Below are positions 48,821 to 61,852 of a DNA stretch of 64,000 nucleotides, one piece after another. The notes beneath the pieces are model-generated. The model did no database searches. It was given only the letters and a program-made list of their open reading frames with translations, and had not been told where the DNA came from. Every line of letters begins with the position of its first letter. Positions within the stretch are counted from its first letter, which is position 1. Source of the stretch: Gadus chalcogrammus (taxonomy: Eukaryota > Chordata > Actinopteri > Gadiformes > Gadidae); contig NC_079425.1 in the NCBI RefSeq assembly GCF_026213295.1, forward strand, positions 27,473,942 through 27,537,941, in the 5' to 3' direction. Made by a program: the position numbers and the translations under genes.

Positions 48821-48822
48821 TA
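48605..48822. repeat. GGAC tetranucleotide array switching to AGAC
   Basis: (ACGG)n with small slips runs from 48610 to about 48725, then (ACAG)n to 48822. The two halves differ by one base per unit (G to A). Confidence 0.92.
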
Positions 48823-49213
48823 CAGATCATAAACCTCTTATGATTCTTTGACACCGATAAATATGCAAGTCACATGGCCCAGATCAAAATGTCTCAGACA
48901 TTGCCTTCAGTAAAAGAGCTTGTGAAAGGTTATTATAACGTTAGACCTGCAGATAAACACATTTAACAGGAGAATATTCCCAGACTAAACGCTGGAATAA
49001 GCGGTTTCTGAGGAATGTGCATTAGGGCAGGACTCAACTGCAGTCAGCGCGTCGCTCGGCGGTCAAGCACCCCGCTACAGGTCTGACAGAGGTCGCTTAA
49101 CTAAACACTAAATCTAATTATCTTTCACTTCTGTCACATAATGGAAGTGTCCCTCTGGCGACAACCTTCACTTGTTGACGCCGGCTGATGTGAGGCAGAC
49201 CGGGCGTGGCCGC

Positions 49214-49434
49214 TGGCTCTGGATCAGCTGCTCTAAGGCGTGTGGGCCGGTAGGACTTCAGCTCTGGATCAGCTGCTGTAAGACCGTGGGCGGTAGGACT
49301 TCAGCTCTGGATCAGCTGCTGTAGGACCGTGGGCCGGTAGGACTGCCGCTCTGGATCAGCTGCTGTAGGAGCGTGGGCGGTAGGACTTCAGCTCTGGATC
49401 AGCTGCTGTAGGACCGTGGGCGGTAGGACTCCAG
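49214..49434. repeat. 43-bp minisatellite GCTCTGGATCAGCTGCTGTA
   Basis: Five units of about 43-45 bp also containing GGACCGTGGGCGGTAGGACT. Confidence 0.9.
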
Positions 49435-50214
49435 AACACTGAACCAGGAGCAGAACGAGCGGCTCTCTTGGCCATCTCTCCACCCTTCAACTTGGCTCTC
49501 GAGCGGAGCTCTGTGAGGAGGAGGATGTTATGGACATGGAGCACAATTATTGATTATCTTGGTAAATATATGAATCATAAATACATAAATACACCTAAAA
49601 ATAATACAAAGTTAAACAACAACTTTTCTCTAAATCCTGAGAGAATAATAAAGAATTTTTTTTTCTCTTTGTTATATATAATTAGCATGATAACCTTAAA
49701 TGTTAGTGATAATTAAAACAAAACCACACTGTTCCTATACCTAATATAGCACACTTTGATCTCCTAGAAAGGCTGGGCAATATGAAAGGTAAAATAAAAC
49801 TATTTGTTTGTTGTCATTAGCAGCATTAATGATCACAGAGAAAAGACGTTGTGGATGAGAACTGGACGGCCGAATGGATTCAGAGTTCAGCCCATTAAAG
49901 TCTTCACCGCATTAATCACTCTGATGGTCCCCCATCATGTGTTCTCACCATTGGTCACCACATACGCACACAGGCACAAACACACACACACGCACGCACG
50001 TGCGCACGCACACACACCCAACCCACACACACACACACCATATGGCTGTGGAGGCCGTATAATTCATTCTCCTGATGGCTTTCTAAAGTTTGGAGGCACA
50101 ACAGAAAGTAAACAACAGAGATCCATGAGGTCCAAACGTTCAGCACTTCAACAGTCGCTTAACGTTTGATAGCAGCTTCGCTCTGGAGCCGCTGGAGACG
50201 AATGCACAGAAGTT
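49435..50214. other. Non-coding region with a CA-rich patch
   Basis: AT-rich, with an imperfect (CA)n at about 49970-50038; no gene seen. Confidence 0.45.
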
Positions 50215-50385
50215 GCCCAGCGTAGACGTAGCGGAGCGTCAACGTAGTCTTGGCTGTAGCGTAGCCATAGCCGTAGCATTGCCGTAGCCATAGCATAGCG
50301 TTAACCTAGCCATGGACGTGGTGTAGCTGTAGCATAGCGTAGCGCAGCCGTAGCAATAGTCGTAGCGTAGCGTAGCCGCGCTGCT
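50215..50385. repeat. CGTAGC/CATAGC short tandem repeats
   Basis: Degenerate hexamers of the form CGTAGC and CATAGC repeat over about 170 bp. Confidence 0.8.
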
Positions 50386-50730
50386 CGGAGGGCCGTCCTC
50401 TTTGTTAAACAAAACCCATTTTGATGACAGATGAAATTAAACTTCATTTAAGTTACCTATGATTTGTTTATTTTATTGAATTTTTTTTTACGATTTGAAC
50501 ATAACAATAATGAATACTGCAATAACGAGATAAAAAATTAGCATTCAATGAGTTTTGCATAATTATCATTCGCTGCTTTTTCTCAAGATGAAGAAGGTCT
50601 ACTTTCACTTCGGGACATGGAGATGAGAGAGGAGTGAGTTGGCTGGCTGTTTCACATATTGTCAGAGTTCTACAATTGACCCCTTGTCTGCCAATTAGCA
50701 TTAATTAGTTCCTTTGTAGACAGATAGAGC

Positions 50731-50895
50731 ATTTTACATTTACATTTACATTGTGGGTATTTTGCTGACGCTTTTATCCAAATTGACTTTCAACCCTTCA
50801 TTCACACATTCCCACACCGACGGTTGAGTCAACCACGCATGGCGACAGCCAGCAGTCAGGAGCTGTGTGTAGCCCTGTCTCAGGTTATGTTTGAG
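50731..50895 (+). mobile_element. Teleost interspersed repeat (tttatccaaa type), copy 2
   Basis: Shares GCTTTTATCCAAA, GAGTCAACCA and GGCGACAGCCAG (GGTGACAGCCAG in copy 1) in the same order as the element at 9641-9870, with more divergence. Ends are unclear. Confidence 0.65.
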
Positions 50896-51764
50896 AGTGG
50901 TGTGTATCCCTGTCTTAGATTCAGTCGTATGTTTAACCATAGTTCCAGGATGAAGGACTTGCAGGCCAACATGTTCTGGGCTGGACGACACGTACTCCAC
51001 ACAGCCAGGGAGAAAAGCATTTTGGAGTAATGAAACTTGATGAAAGGAAACATAAAGTGAACCTTCTTTTTCAAAATAATCATATTTGGACTGTTGCTTA
51101 TTTATTACAGCTGAGGTCTATTTCCTCAGAAGCATTCTCCTGGAGCTCCAGCATAATGGTTTTCATGGATCAATAGTATTCAAGTAAAAATCCTGGATTT
51201 CCAAAATAAAAGCTATCCAATCATGCAGTATCAAACCCAAAGCTTGTAGATAGTGCATCACAAGTGCATCACAACTCATCCAGTCTCTGAGTTCCGCTGC
51301 TCGGTTCCCTCAATGTGCGCCAGAGAATTAATACATCTGATGTAATGAAATGTATTACGGGAAGAATCTGAAAGAGTCAGGTGGGGGGGGGGGTGGTTGT
51401 TCCCCAGCACTGCCCACCTGAAGCTTTCACACAAGCTAAGAAGTGGAAATCAATGAACCCAAACCACCTGCACCAAACATTTTCTCTAAAAACGACTCGT
51501 AGCGAAGTCCTCTTGTGAGTGGAGCGGAGCCAAACTGAATCTTTTGCACCAATAAATAAAAATGTGCTTTGTGTGGCACATGAAATAATTTGCTTCATTT
51601 TTAAAAGGAAGGCTCTGCGAAGAAGTCGTCAGGATGAGAGATGCTGGCCGTAGAACCGTCCAATCACAAGATTTATACATTAGCTCCCTTTACAGCAAAC
51701 AACAAAGAAAAGAACAAAATGAACCAACACAATGTTCCCATTGTAGTCCTACTGAACAGTCGTA
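50896..51764. other. Non-coding region, no gene seen
   Basis: Unique sequence with a short poly-G at 51381-51393. Confidence 0.4.
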
Positions 51765-51905
<141 letters not shown>

Positions 51906-52284
51906 GGCGGCTGGTGAATTTTATTTTAGGGGGGGCTGAAAGTTTGTAAATCCAAACCCCTATAGGGGGGGTCTGGGGGCATCCTCCCCCAAAATATTTT
52001 TTGGCGATTTTCACATATAAATGAAGCATTCTGGTGCATTCTGACTAAATAATAAAGACAAAATAGAACATTTCCTTACAAAGACGAATGGAGCCGGGGA
52101 ACTGAGTTTTAACTTAATTTATTTGCCTTGTAGAATTCAGCAAGATTAAAAGTGCAAATACATCAATAATAATTGGGAATTATACACAAGTTAACAGTCT
52201 CTCTCTGTCTCTATCAGCATGTGTGTTTGTGAGAGAGGGATAGTGAGAGTGAGAGAGAGAATGTGATTCTAAAAGGGTTGAGTG

Positions 52285-53450
52285 TGTTACGGCCAATCTA
52301 TTGTGTTGGTAACTTCACCCATAAATCTACAGTCAAGTATGCATTTAGACAAATATGATAAAATATCAATATAATATGTGCAACCTTTTATGTGTGGTTG
52401 TTCAAGACACACTGAAGGCATGATGCCACCATAGGTTTGCAGAGAACTACATACAATATGCACACTGAAGGCATGAGATGCCACCATAGGTTTGCAGAGA
52501 ACTATATACAATACACACACTGAAGGCATGATGCCGCTATAGGTTTGCAGAGAACTATATACAATATACACTTGAAAGGGGGGGGGTGGAGGCGTGGGGT
52601 TGTGAGGGCCGCTGTAACCCAGTGTCCATTCTCATGGGAAGGGGGGGTGGGGGGGTTGTGAGGGCCGCTGTAACCCAGTGTCCATCCTCTTAATGTCTTT
52701 ATTCTTTTCAAAGTTGAGAAACGTCTCTCAGCTTCAGCTGTTGTCATAGGAGTAGTGAGAATGTTCAACAAACTCACAGTCTCAGAGAATGTCTCCTGGA
52801 GGTTGTAGCTCATGATAACCTGGTACAGTGCCAGTGCACCACAGCAAGCCTTGATTCAGGATTCTCATAGATCAGAGACAGTTCCGTCTTGAGCTTTGCC
52901 TTGTTGGGCGTGGGATATGCCTTCACAGCGGCATTCAGAGCATCAGCAGGAAATTAATGGCAGTACCTTTCAAACATAGTTCCTAAGGTAGCACTCACAA
53001 GGTGGCCAGTGAACCTCGCTTTGTTGTGAGCCAGGATGGTGTCGCAGACCTCTTCAGACAGCCTATGCTTCGCCTCTTCTGTCAAAGCCGTCCTTGGTTC
53101 CTGATGGCTCTTGCAGCTGGTCAGAGTCTCTGAATTCAAACAAACCAATAATGTGTTTGTTAAGCTGTGTACAGTACTGTAGTCTACATGATGCACATGT
53201 TCATACGTTATCCAGTAAAAATATGTCAGCATACCTACTTAAAATGGGCAGGAATGCATAATGTTAGTGTTAAACACTGTTTTTTATCTATTGCGTTGGT
53301 AACTTCACTCATAAATCTATCTATAGTCAAGTATGCATTTAGACAAAAATACAACAACAATATAATATGGGCAACCTTTTATGTGTGGTTGTTCAAGACA
53401 CACTGAAGGCATGATGAGTATACCCACTTACAATGCCCAGGGATGCATAA
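52285..53450. repeat. Duplicated segments inside the hAT element
   Basis: A segment of about 130 bp (GTTGGTAACTTCACCCATAA to CACTGAAGGCATGATG) occurs at about 52300-52420 and again at about 53295-53415. A 60-62-bp unit CACTGAAGGCATGATGCCAC plus CATAGGTTTGCAGAGAACTA repeats three times at 52408-52570, and GTGAGGGCCGCTGTAACCCA is repeated at 52601 and 52659. Confidence 0.85.
52684..53232 (-). pseudogene. hAT transposase, middle and C-terminal relics
   Basis: The frame at 53232-52954 contains SCKSHQEPRTALTEEAKHRL and DTILAHNKARFTGHLVSATL, text known from fish hAT-type transposase-like proteins. After it, at 52813-52684, comes LLNILTTPMTTAEAERRFST followed by LKRIKTLRG, the hATC dimerisation signature. 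The DDE core that should lie between is absent, so the protein is non-functional. Confidence 0.7.
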
Positions 53451-53656
53451 TGTTAGTGATAAACACTGTTTTTTAAGCTATCCATTGTGCCTCGCCTAAC
53501 CAGGATGTCCAGAGTAAAGCAAGCTAGATTACAACGCTGCCAATATATTATAAAAAAGAACATATCATAAAAAATAACACAAATACAGTCTCCTTTCATG
53601 CATATATTCTCATAACAAAGCTTTGCTTTGAGAAGGATCAAATGATACAAATGTTA

Positions 53657-53898
53657 TCTTACCTAATGGTCTGCAGACTGCTTGTGAAGCTCTCGAGGGC
53701 ACTTTTGATGAAGACTGCTGCATCAATGTCCTTCTTCTGGAGCCTCTGGTACAGAATGTCGCCGTGCGACCGCTTTTTTTTTACAAATTTTGGTCTTGGA
53801 GGTCCTGATTGTTTTAATGCCAATTTATTTGAATTGGATCGTCGACTTAAAGGAACTTCTTTCAGAGACGCGACGGAATTGCACACATTAGCAGCCAT
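53657..53898 (-). pseudogene. hAT transposase, N-terminal exon relic
   Basis: From the ATG at 53898 the frame reads MAANVCNSVASLKEVPLSRR and later KKRSHGDILYQRLQKKDIDA, ending SLQTI at a good splice donor (AG-GTAAGAT on the minus strand). I do not recognise a DNA-binding finger in it. It is called transposase from its position in the element. Confidence 0.5.
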
Positions 53899-54462
53899 GT
53901 TGAAATTAGCAAGTGACTTGATCGAAGATATCCCTTCGCGCTCTTTGCTCAGTTACGTATGACGCAGGCACGTTGGGGCGAGTCACAAATCCCCATTGAA
54001 AATGCATTGAAGGCTAAAAAAAGGTTTTAACATTAGAGTCAACGGAGAAGGCTTGGGCGATTTTCCACGTCAATGAATTCGCCCAAAAAGAGGCGGGACC
54101 ATTGAAACGCGACTTGAATCTGACGATTCTGATTGGACAATGACAGATAATAAGTCTAGAACACTGAAAACTACTTTTGCCGTGATAGAATAAAAAAAAA
54201 AAAAATCCTCTTTCTCCCAGTTGGTAGTGCGTCACCCAAATCACCCCTATACACCATCCGCCCCACACGCACACACACAAAATGTCCATAAGCACTCCCA
54301 CACACACAGACACAAAGCCACTGACCCAAACTCAGAAATGTATTACCAGGGATGAGCGGACATCTTCCTGAATCTCCGGCCGTAAGAGTAGCTCTCTCAG
54401 CCTCTGGGGCCAACCACACTTTACTACTTCATGAAGCGTGGACGTGAGGCCTTCATGGCCTG

Positions 54463-54539
<77 letters not shown>

Positions 54540-54555
54540 TTATCTCTCTCTAGGG

Positions 54556-54598
<43 letters not shown>

Positions 54599-54636
54599 TA
54601 GGGAGAGAAGGAGAGAGTGAAAGAGAGAGAGTCTAC
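54463..54636. repeat. CT tract facing a GA tract
   Basis: (CT)n at 54463-54553 is followed by (GA)n at 54557-54630, giving an inverted arrangement able to fold into a long CT/GA hairpin. Confidence 0.88.
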
Positions 54637-55367
54637 AGCGCTGTGGAGCAGCAGGAGCAGCAGGAGAAGACGAGGGGGTATTCTCAGACCCCTGCATCAT
54701 TAAAACCTCTCTCTCCTATGTTGCCCTTTTTGTTTTCCAACCCTTCATGATTTCATGGAACATCGATGTTGTGCCGGCAATGTAAACAGCTGTTCCCTCA
54801 GGGTATAGATAGGGTACCCCCACCTCATACTCTTGATTCCCCCTCCCCCCTTCTCCGCCGCCAGGAGCCCCCCCCTCTAGGAGCCTCAGCCTTGGTTGGG
54901 GCTCCTGGACGAGGGTGTTCAGGTGTTAGATGATAAACGCCCCTCCCCCAGAAAAAACAGGAAGTGTTTTCACATCTCATCATTAGCCTCTCCGACCTGA
55001 TTTGTTCCCTGAGGAGCGCTGCCCCCCACCCCCCTGAGGAGCGCTGTGTGTGTGTGTGTGTTTGCTTGTGTGTGCGTGTGCATACATGTGTGTGTGAATG
55101 AGTGTGTATGTTTGTGAGTGTGTCAGTACGTGCGTACATCTGTACGTGTGTGTTTGTGTGTGTGATTGTCTGTGTGTGTCTATGTGTGTACGAGTGTGAG
55201 ACTGTGAACAAGACAAGGGAGAGAGACCATTTTAATTCAGTAAAGTACAAACCAACAGGCAAACAGCGGCCATTTTTAAGTACATATATATATCTATATG
55301 TTGGGGAAAGGAAAACGAAAAAAGGCAAAAGAGGACAGATAGAGCCGGAGAATAACCCGGAGAGAGA
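54637..55367. other. Non-coding region with an imperfect TG tract
   Basis: TG-rich at about 55042-55200; no gene seen. Confidence 0.45.
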
Positions 55368-55369
55368 GT

Positions 55370-55436
<67 letters not shown>

Positions 55437-55444
55437 AGAGAGAG
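55370..55444. repeat. GA microsatellite
   Basis: (GA)n of about 70 bp. Confidence 0.92.
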
Positions 55445-56730
55445 GAATGGTTTCAGAGTGCATTGAGAGCCTCTCATTGTGCATCAATCCTCAGCTATCT
55501 CCCGCAGCAGATGGAAGTACAGCCTCAGATTCCACCTCGCTGTGGAATCTGAATAAAACATGTTCTCTGCTTTACAGTTCAAGGCGGCCATAATGGGGCT
55601 TTCTAAGCCTCTGTAAGCGCTATAGACACACTCAATGGCTACTGGGCCGGCTTTGTGTGGGTAACACTCGCTGGATAACAATGATTCAATCTCAACATGA
55701 ATCCTCCCCACTTTATTTTTTATCCCTCATCTTAGACTTTCTTAAGTTCTTTTAAGATATCTTTAAGTTTGAATTATTTGTAATACCAGGTATATTTGTG
55801 TAGTCGACAGAAGTCTGATGGGAAAGGAATTTGACCATAGGTTCCTCACCTGTAAACGATGAATTATCATTTTCAGATGTAACCTACGTGTTGATTATGA
55901 GGAGGATTTGAAGATAAGAGTTGAGCCAAAGGAACAAAATCTAAACAAATTAAATTAAATCATTAAATCATTGAAGTACTTCCTGGTCATCGTTGCGCAT
56001 GTGTGTGGATGTGTGTGCACATGTTTGGATGTGTGTGCACCTGTTTGGGGGTTTGTGCACGTTTATGGAGGTGTGCAGGTGTATGGATTTGTGTGTATCT
56101 TGATGCAGGCAGCCAGTTGTCAGAAATGATTGTGAGTCAAAGCTCATTATTTAAATTGCAAGGTTGTTTTCCGCCCTGTTCTCTGATCATCTACCAACAC
56201 TGCCGCTAGTTAGCGTTGTAGTGCATTTTTGGACAAAAATGTATTTTTTTTAATAAACCTGCGATTCTCCAAAGAGCACAGCAGTAAGAATATTATACTA
56301 AATAGCTGAATTCAATGCAATAAAAAAAAACTCTGCTGTGAAATTGGATCTGATAAAAGCCTTCTATTAAATTAATATAGATATAGATATCACTCAGAAG
56401 ACTACACACACATTAACCCAGAGTTACAGGCTGATCAATATGTCAAAGCCATGGCCTTGACGTTAATTGATTGGGCAGTGCTAGCGTATAGCTTAGTGTA
56501 TCATGAGGCCAGACGAGAGCCCACTGGAGGAATGTGCTGCAGCAGCCACATAAATCACACAAATCACATAACCCATTACCCCGCTGTGCATTTAGTCTTC
56601 ATCGTTTTCATTACATTGACAAATAATATTGATTTGTATTATTTTCTCCTTCCCCCACAAACTTTGAAATGAAGCTATGTATCTATCTCTATCTATTCCT
56701 CTACACATCTTTCTTTCTCTCTATCCATCC
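55445..56730. other. Non-coding region, no gene seen
   Basis: Unique AT-rich DNA with a GTGTGTGCAC-rich patch near 55998-56095. Confidence 0.4.
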
Positions 56731-56734
56731 CTCT

Positions 56735-56736
56735 AA

Positions 56737-56818
<82 letters not shown>

Positions 56819-56876
56819 TCCTCTCTATCCATCCATATATCTCTCTTTCTCTATCCTCCCTCTCTCTCTCTCACTC

Positions 56877-56972
<96 letters not shown>

Positions 56973-57025
56973 TATATCCATCCATCTATCTCTCTTTCTC
57001 TATCCTCCCTCTCTCTCTCTCACTC

Positions 57026-57059
<34 letters not shown>

Positions 57060-57075
57060 GCTCTCTCTCTCTCAT
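56735..57075. repeat. CT-rich tract with duplicated block
   Basis: (CT)n interrupted by two copies of TCCATCCATCTATCTCTCTT-type sequence (about 56825 and 56975). Confidence 0.9.
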
Positions 57076-57164
57076 AAATACTAATGATGTTGTTTTTGCA
57101 CAATCATGGGAGAATGGCCACTTTCATTTCAGTGCACATTCGATATGTGAAGATTAGAGTTGTT

Positions 57165-57400
<236 letters not shown>

Positions 57401-57935
57401 CTGCCACCTTTTGTTTCAGTCTTCATGTTTCTCCATTTTGTCATCGGAATGTATAACAGTGAAAAAGATGAATCCATGAATGCTGCATTATGGGAGCAGA
57501 GACACGTCCGTCCCTAACCCAATCCTCTCCCTGGGCTCCATGAGGAGGAGAAGGACTATTGAATTTACTCAGAGTTCAGTGAAACCACGTTATACTGTGC
57601 ATATATTAAGCACTGCATGGAACTGCATTGTTCCCTAATAGTTTCTTTCTCCCGCCTCATGTGTACATTATTTAGAGGATATGAAATGAAGGGTTTAAGT
57701 TCAACCCGCCAAAAAACAACAACAAAAACATCAAAACCAAATCAACCAAGAGGCATTCCTTCCCTGAATCCCGCTTCCTCCGTACAGAGAACATCCTTTA
57801 ATCACATCATCTGAGATACATGGTCAGATTGGATCAGGCTTCCTTCTTTCTTTATAAGCAAACCCTAGCAGGCCGTGTCGCTCCGGAAGATGGATGGGGT
57901 GGGTGGGCTCTGTCCTAACAGAAACCTGTGCTGGG
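57401..57935. other. Non-coding region, no gene seen
   Basis: Unique sequence without recognised features. Confidence 0.4.
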
Positions 57936-58260
<325 letters not shown>

Positions 58261-59878
58261 TGGGCGCAGGGGGAGGAGGGGCAGAAGGGGGAAATCAATC
58301 GTAAATTCTGGGTTTAAACCAGTGTGTGCGTCTAGGTCAGAGACGCTGTCCGACTGACCGCTGCAGAATGTGTTTTTGCCACAAATGAAAAAGGCAAAGA
58401 AGCGCCGGTCCTCCTGCGTCGCCCGGCTCTGGAGACGCTCACTGAGACACTCATTAAGCTGCGAGAGCTCCTGAGAGCTGATTGGCTGAGTGGCTCTGAG
58501 GCGATGGCTGTGCTGCATGGCGCTCCCAGCCTGCCTCCTTCACAGATGCGCTCCGCAGGGCTCCTGGTTTTACACCCGCATCAGCAGATTCCCCAGAACC
58601 CCCGCAACCCCCCCAGCCCCCCCTCCTGCTTCCCCAACCTCCCCTACCTACACCCTCCCCCCCCGACCAGTATTATCCACAGCGGGATGAATCAGTGAAG
58701 GCCGATTGCATTCGTATTCATACAGTAGGCATGCGGTATAAACAACACTGTACTGTCCATCTACTGTCAATCTAACTATACTGTCCTTTATACTGGCTTA
58801 CACACACACCCTAACATCATCACGTTCAGAGATTTAGTATATTATGATTAGGTATCATCTATTCATGCAACCCTGAGCCTTATTCCTCATTATCTCCATG
58901 ATGTCTTCTCTTAAGTGATTGAGGATTTATCCGTTTGAATCAAGAGGACTTAAGTGCATTCTGTGGTTAAGCATCCTTTAAAGTTAGGCAATATCGATCC
59001 ACATTTAACTGTAGTCTTGGTGATGTCCGCGTTTGATATCGTGCTCCAGGTCAGCCGGGGCATTAGTCTGAAGAGTTGTTCATAGTAAAGCCAAGCAAGC
59101 CGAGGCAATGCATAAAGCTATGGCCAATAAAAGGGACTGGAGAGAGAGCTGTGAACAGGAGACTAACTCAATTTAAAGAACACAATGAGCATCCCCTGAT
59201 GGACGGGATTCTGGATCCTCCAAATGCCGCAGTCAGGCTTTGCAGCATCTCTGCTAGCATCGTCTGACTGCAGGCAACTAGTAAGTAGTAATGCTGTTGA
59301 TGTGCTGCACACCTCACCGATGACTTCAGAATTAGACATGAGGGAAATCACATGTTTATTTCATTGAGTGAACCGGAGGCCGTGGTACGCGGTCTGTAGA
59401 ATGTGAGCAGGCTTATCCGCTAAATTGGAAGCTGATTGAATGTCGGTATTGCTGCAAGGTAGCAGATGTGTCTATACTGGCTATAAGTTATGAAAACTGA
59501 GAAAAGTGCAGTCATGCAAAGACACCAGTACATCAAATAATGTAGACAGCCTGGCAACACGGTTTACGAGGACTTTCTTTACACGTGGATTATTGCCATC
59601 GTCGCATCCTTTGCCACCTATTGCATTTGCAAATTCAGTCAAGGAATAAAATTCATAGAAAGTTTTTCATTTTGTGGCAGAAAAATCGAAAGTGGTATCA
59701 ATTACTTAGAAGATGTCGTGGGTTTGCAAATCAAAAAGTTTGTTTGACCATTCCTACGCCGAAGTGAAGCTGGGACGGGGCGTGAGGTCTTCGTCTCGCG
59801 CTGACATCACGCATCGGCATGAGACCAGAGCCACGGCTTCGGGGACCTCAGAGTGAGCATGTGGTGAGTGACTGGATA
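58261..59878. other. Non-coding region, no gene seen
   Basis: A C-rich patch at 58590-58680, otherwise unique sequence. Short frames show no recognisable domains. Confidence 0.4.
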
Positions 59879-59879
59879 T

Positions 59880-60212
59880 CACACACACCACTTCCAGTGT
59901 GTGTGTGTGTCTGTGTTGGAGAAGGTTTGTACGTCCTTTATGTGTGGATGTGCGTGTTTGTGTGTGTGTGCATGCCTGTGTGTTTGTGAGTTTGTCTGTG
60001 TGTTTGTGTTTGCGTGTCTGTGTGTGTGTGTTTGTGTGTGAGTGTGTGTGTGTGTTCGCCTGTATGTGTATGTGTGTGTATATTTGTGTGTGTGTGTGTG
60101 TGGGTGTGTGTGTGTGTGTTTGTGTGCGTGTGTAAATGAGTGTGTGTGTGTGTCTGTATGTGTGTTTGTGTGTATATTTGTGTGTGTATGCGTGTGTGTG
60201 TGTGTGTGTTTC
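59880..60212. repeat. Imperfect TG-rich repeat
   Basis: GTGTGTGTTTGTGTG-type sequence with frequent C and A interruptions. Confidence 0.85.
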
Positions 60213-60267
60213 AGAATGAGTGGGCTAGTGGGTAATCCAGTTCTGTGACCTTTCATTGGAACTCGCT

Positions 60268-60301
60268 GAAGAACCACTGCTGACCTCTGCAGTGGTTCTT
60301 C
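60268..60301. repeat. Perfect 13-bp inverted repeat
   Basis: GAAGAACCACTGC and GCAGTGGTTCTTC flank an 8-base loop TGACCTCT. The stem is too short for a miRNA precursor. Confidence 0.8.
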
Positions 60302-60450
60302 CGTTTCAACACATTGAGGCCAATGAAATATTCAGTTGACCTTTAAGGAAAAAAAGGACGTAGTTAGGGGCTGTCGTGTAATCTAACCTTAAGATGGAGG
60401 CTGGAGTCTGGGCTGCACTGCTGTGCTCATTACCCTGCTGAGAGAGAGAG

Positions 60451-60708
60451 AGGACCCTAGACCCAAGACCCTGAACCTAGACCCTGACCCTAGACCCTAG
60501 ATCCTGACCCTCGACCCTAGACCCTAGGCCCTAGACTCTGACCCCTAGACCCTGACCCTAGACCCTAGGCCCTAGACTCTGACCCCTAGACCCTGACCCC
60601 TAGACCCTAGACCCTAGACCCAGACCCTAGACCCTGGACCCTAGCCCCTAGATTCTGACCCCTAGACCCTGACCCCTAGACCCTAGACCCTAGACCCTGA
60701 CCTGGGCC
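60451..60708. repeat. CCCTAGA/CCCTGA array
   Basis: About 35 tandem units of 6-7 bases, CCCTAGA and CCCTGAC, with occasional GGCCCTAGACTCTGA blocks. Telomere-like in look, but the unit is not the vertebrate CCCTAA. Confidence 0.9.
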
Positions 60709-60798
60709 GGAGTAGGAGCCTCATGTGACCGCATTGCGAGCGCAGACAGAGAGTTGTGCCACATGACCTGGGGCCTTGTCCCACCATCCGCAAGCAGA

Positions 60799-61125
<327 letters not shown>

Positions 61126-61440
61126 GAGCTCATCCGTGCGGAGCAAACAAAATGGATGAATGCCCTTTGGAAAGCATGAATACTGTTGACAGAACAATTA
61201 GCATCTTAAAGACAGTGTAACCTTTACGCAATACATCATATTTATTACTCACGACCATCACAGAGCAGTTTTCAGCAGCCCAGTGGTGCGTGAGTACACG
61301 GCGGTGTGCCTTGTGGATGTGCGTAGGATGCTGGATAGCAGGGGCAGGATTGTGTGGGCTGCAGGGGGACAGGGGGGTCAGCGTGGGGAAACAGACACAG
61401 AAAGGTCATGATGGCTGGGGGAGCCTGCTGAGCCTGTATA
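61126..61440. other. Non-coding region, no gene seen
   Basis: Unique sequence between two CA-rich tracts. Confidence 0.4.
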
Positions 61441-61494
61441 ACCACACACTCACATGGCAACACACACACACATTCACACACATGGCAACACACA

Positions 61495-61576
<82 letters not shown>

Positions 61577-61852
61577 CACACACATACACACACACACATA
61601 CACACACACACAGACACGCACAGACACGCACTCACACACACACACAAACTTACAACCACAAGCACACCCTCACATGTGAACACACACACTCACATGTGAA
61701 CACACACGCGCACACATAAATTTGAAATACACACACTTATACTCACACACAGACACACGCACAAACATACACACAAACATATGCACACACCGACACACAC
61801 ACACACCGACACTTATACAAACACATGCACACGCACACACGCACACACACAG
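61441..61852. repeat. CA microsatellite and CA-rich sequence
   Basis: Pure (CA)n at 61497-61570 within a longer imperfect CA-rich tract. Confidence 0.92.

Noticed and set aside
60268..60301. Possible microRNA precursor
   Set aside because: The stem is only 13 bp and does not extend with flanking sequence.
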